From Torreya grandis (taxonomy: Eukaryota; Streptophyta; Pinopsida; Cupressales; Taxaceae), in assembly GCA_037957365.1 (NCBI GenBank), contig JARHVA010004901.1, forward strand, positions 609,001 to 673,000: a stretch of DNA of 64,000 nt, in the 5' to 3' direction. The first letter of the stretch is position 1; each line of letters opens with the position of its first letter. Under the pieces are notes generated by a model. It had not been told where the DNA came from. It did no database searches and was given only the letters and a program-made list of their open reading frames with translations. Below are positions 61,724 through 64,000 of the stretch, piece by piece. The translations under genes were made by a program, and so were the position numbers.

Positions 61724-63412
61724 TTATCTACATGATACATGCTTAGTAATTATAGGATGTTCACTTAGATCTATACACATCTTAGAACTAGGCTCAACTA
61801 GTACCTTGGTCTTCTCCTTGAGCTTCGTCTCTTCATTCACAATATGAGTAGACAATGAGATCCCTTGGTACTCTTTAATTTCTAAAGTATTCTCCACCAT
61901 ATAAAATAAATTACTTGGACCAATAGACCCATCATAACTCATACTTACCACCTTTGGTTTTCATGAGTTAAATTGCCTTCTTTCTTACACTCTAGGATCT
62001 TTATTGAACTTATTTTTACTTGATGAACTTTGCATAATCTAGCAATGTGACCAATATTATCACATTTGTATCAAACAATAATCCTTTATGGAAACACAAT
62101 TTTTCTTACCTTGTTTGGACAAAATTTTTCAGTGTGTCATATGTCATGATAAACAAAATAACCTCCTCTTTTTGAAGAGGACTCACCTTGTCTAACATTA
62201 TGTGGACAATGGTTTACAAAGTGTCCCACATCGATACAATTAAAGAACTTAAATTTATTCACACCTTTTGACTAATTACCCCCATCATATTTCCATGTAA
62301 AATCATTTCTAATAGGTCTCTTGCATTCTCTACCTCTATGCCCAAACTAATTGCAGATAAAATAATAATCATTGAAACTTGCATACCTCATAGCATTTAG
62401 TTGTCTAATCTGATTTGTCTTTATTCTATCAGCACCTTCATTCCTTGTCTAATGATTTTTATTCAAATTATGATTGTCCTTGTTCACATTATTCTTCATC
62501 TTGTCTTGATTTACATTCTTTTGTTATTCTTCATATCCAAGACTAGTTTTATCACTAACATGTTTTTGACCACTTAAAATATTGTCTAGATCACTTGAGC
62601 TCTTTTCAAATCTCAAAAATGACTTCACCTTACTATATGTCTTCTCTAACTCATATTTCAATGACTCATTTTTAATTACATACTTTGAACATTCATCTTC
62701 TTTAGCTTTCAGGTTTGAAGATAGGATTTCCAATTGATAACTGAGATGTTTGACCATATCTTCATGATCCTTGGTGTCTTCATTCATTATTACTTCATAC
62801 ACACTGAATTTATCTTCATATTCCTTGATTTGTGACTTCATATTCTTGTTAATATTCTTTTCAATCTTTAGTTCTTCAATAGCATTCATCAATTCAATCT
62901 CACAATCCACCTCATCTCTATCAACATCTAAATCATTCCAAGTAGACTCCTTTTGATATGAGCAACTTCCTTCCTCAACCATGAATAGGGATTCATCTTT
63001 AAAATGACCATAATATTTATGATCATACTCTGAGTCAATGTATTCACTCTCATTTGATGAGCTATAATCTTCTTTGGTGTAGAGATTCTTCTTGTTCTTA
63101 AACAATTTTTTTTTTGTTATTATGCTTTCTAAATCCTTTCTTCTTGTATGTCTTCTTGTATTCATCTTGGCCTTCACCATGCTCTTCATCATCATTCTTC
63201 TCATTATTATGAGGGAACTTATGAGAAAAATGTTTTATTTCTCCATAGTTGAAACATTTGAAGGGTAGTTTACCCATATACTTCCCTAAGCTTGTTTTCA
63301 ATTTCCTAGTAATAAAAGCAATTAGTTCATCCCCATAGCAATTATTTCCACATAATGTTAGACAAGGTGAGTCCTCATAGCTTGTTTTCAATTTCCTAAG
63401 TAATAAAAGCAA
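61724..63412 (-). pseudogene. Element H gag, C-terminal part
   Basis: Reading the minus strand: a segment with ELIAFITRKLKTSLGKYMG (about 63,330) and a zinc knuckle KCFNYGEIKHFSHKF where two of three Cys are replaced by Tyr and Phe (about 63,260). It is followed by a Lys-rich part, then a 226-residue open stretch (63,204-62,524) that is acidic and strongly coiled-coil (ELKIEKNINKN, LEKTYSKVKSF) and ends with RFEKSSSDLDNILSGQ and DKTSLGYEE, a Sirevirus gag signature. Further knuckle-like fragments lie at about 62,360, 62,240 and 62,060. The N-terminal half of gag is missing: the frame meets the LTR at 63,417. Confidence 0.85.
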
Positions 63413-63416
63413 TTAG
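63290..63416. repeat. Duplicated segment at LTR-gag junction
   Basis: CTTGTTTTCAATTTCCTA and TAATAAAAGCAATTAG occur twice, at about 63,291-63,325 and 63,381-63,416, 90 bases apart, with one inserted A in the second copy. The second copy abuts LTR sequence directly. Confidence 0.85.
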
Positions 63417-63417
63417 T

Positions 63418-64000
63418 GAATCAGTGAACCTAGATAATCTAAATTCACTTTTAAATTTTTTAAAACTCTTAATCAATTACCACAAGCATTCATGAAGCAT
63501 AAACATCATTCATAACAATGAATAAGAGAGATAATGCAAGATCAAGCACATAACACATGACATATGTGGAAAAATCTCTTGGGGGGTAAAACCCACTAGA
63601 ACCTACAATTGGAATTATATACTATAATAAAAAGAACCAATTTAGACTAGCTAAAATTTACCAAAGAACTACCATCCCTTATTTTAATGAGACTATAATC
63701 CCATAAAGAGCCACTACACCTGTTGAGCTAAGCTACCACAACAACTAGACCTTTAAAAAGTTTGACCTTGTAAGGAGGATAAAACCCCCTAGATGTTGAG
63801 CTAATATAACAACACCTATGAACATAACATCTCCTAGAACATTTATTTCCTACCAATCTGATGGAGATACAAAGTATATTAGCTTTCTTCAACTCTGCAC
63901 ACTCAATACATCTAAAGCAACCTTTTGGATCACTCTTCACTCCTCGAAAACAACTTTATAAACACATAAATAACATGAAAAAATGGTCATACACATAATC
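63418..64000 (-). repeat. Element H 5' LTR, truncated
   Basis: Homologous to 57,480-58,060. It lacks the first 27 bases of the LTR (TGTTAGAGG... to GAGGGGG), which in element orientation are its 3' end, so the LTR terminus and PBS were lost together with the gag N-terminus. The sequence continues past the window. Confidence 0.85.

Larger units (their letters stand above)
57453..64000 (-). mobile_element. Element H: deleted Sirevirus (Ty1/copia)
   Basis: Minus-strand element running past the window end. It has a 3' LTR (57,453-60,107), a polypurine tract with several extra copies, the C-terminal part of gag (61,724-63,412) and the start of the 5' LTR (63,418 on). The gag coiled coil, the C-terminal SLGYEE signature and multiple zinc knuckles are those of the Sirevirus/Maximus group. 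Protease, integrase, RT and RNase H are absent, and the gag N-terminus and primer site are deleted, so it cannot move by itself. Confidence 0.85.

Overview
This window reads as intergenic heterochromatin of a large-genome seed plant. It is AT-rich, I could find no intact host gene, tRNA or rRNA, and nearly all recognisable sequence is LTR retrotransposon in nested, decayed copies. The families are plant-specific: Ty3/gypsy elements of the Tat/Ogre type (gag, protease, reverse transcriptase, RNase H plus a second RNase H, integrase, long untranslated tails) and one Ty1/copia element of the Sirevirus type. I cannot name the species.

Left half (1-~42,960): a four-deep nest. The oldest, element B (+ strand, Tat-type), is cut inside its reverse transcriptase by element C (- strand). 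C is cut between protease and RT by element A (- strand). A's 3' LTR is cut by element D, a complete LTR element with no pol (336-6688). The reading order is therefore: D inside A's 3' LTR, A internal (7975-22,043), A 5' LTR (22,044-24,160), C protease and gag (24,161-28,270), C 5' untranslated region and 5' LTR (to 31,428), then the rest of B's pol (31,429-34,140), B's repeat-rich tail and probably B's 3' LTR (41,893-42,961). B's tail is itself interrupted by poorly understood repeat sequence containing a relative of D's LTR.

Right half (~43,000-64,000): a decayed gag region (G, +) is split by two insertions. Element E (45,292-55,550, +) is structurally complete, with LTR pair, 5-bp target duplication, PBS and polypurine tract, but has no pol; instead it has a repeat-rich reading frame of unknown function. 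Element H (57,453 to beyond the window end, -) is a deleted Sirevirus that keeps a 2.65-kb LTR, several polypurine tracts and the C-terminal half of gag.

The most interesting items are: D's single 468-codon frame broken only by six point stops; an antisense plant-mobile-domain gene carried by A between integrase and 3' LTR; E's 63-bp minisatellite encoding a 21-residue repeat; and arrays of near-palindromic motifs in the LTRs and leaders of A, C and E. Every coding region here is a pseudogene. Alignments were done by eye, so boundaries of decayed domains are good to about 50-100 bases; LTR ends, target duplications and stops quoted to the base were read directly.
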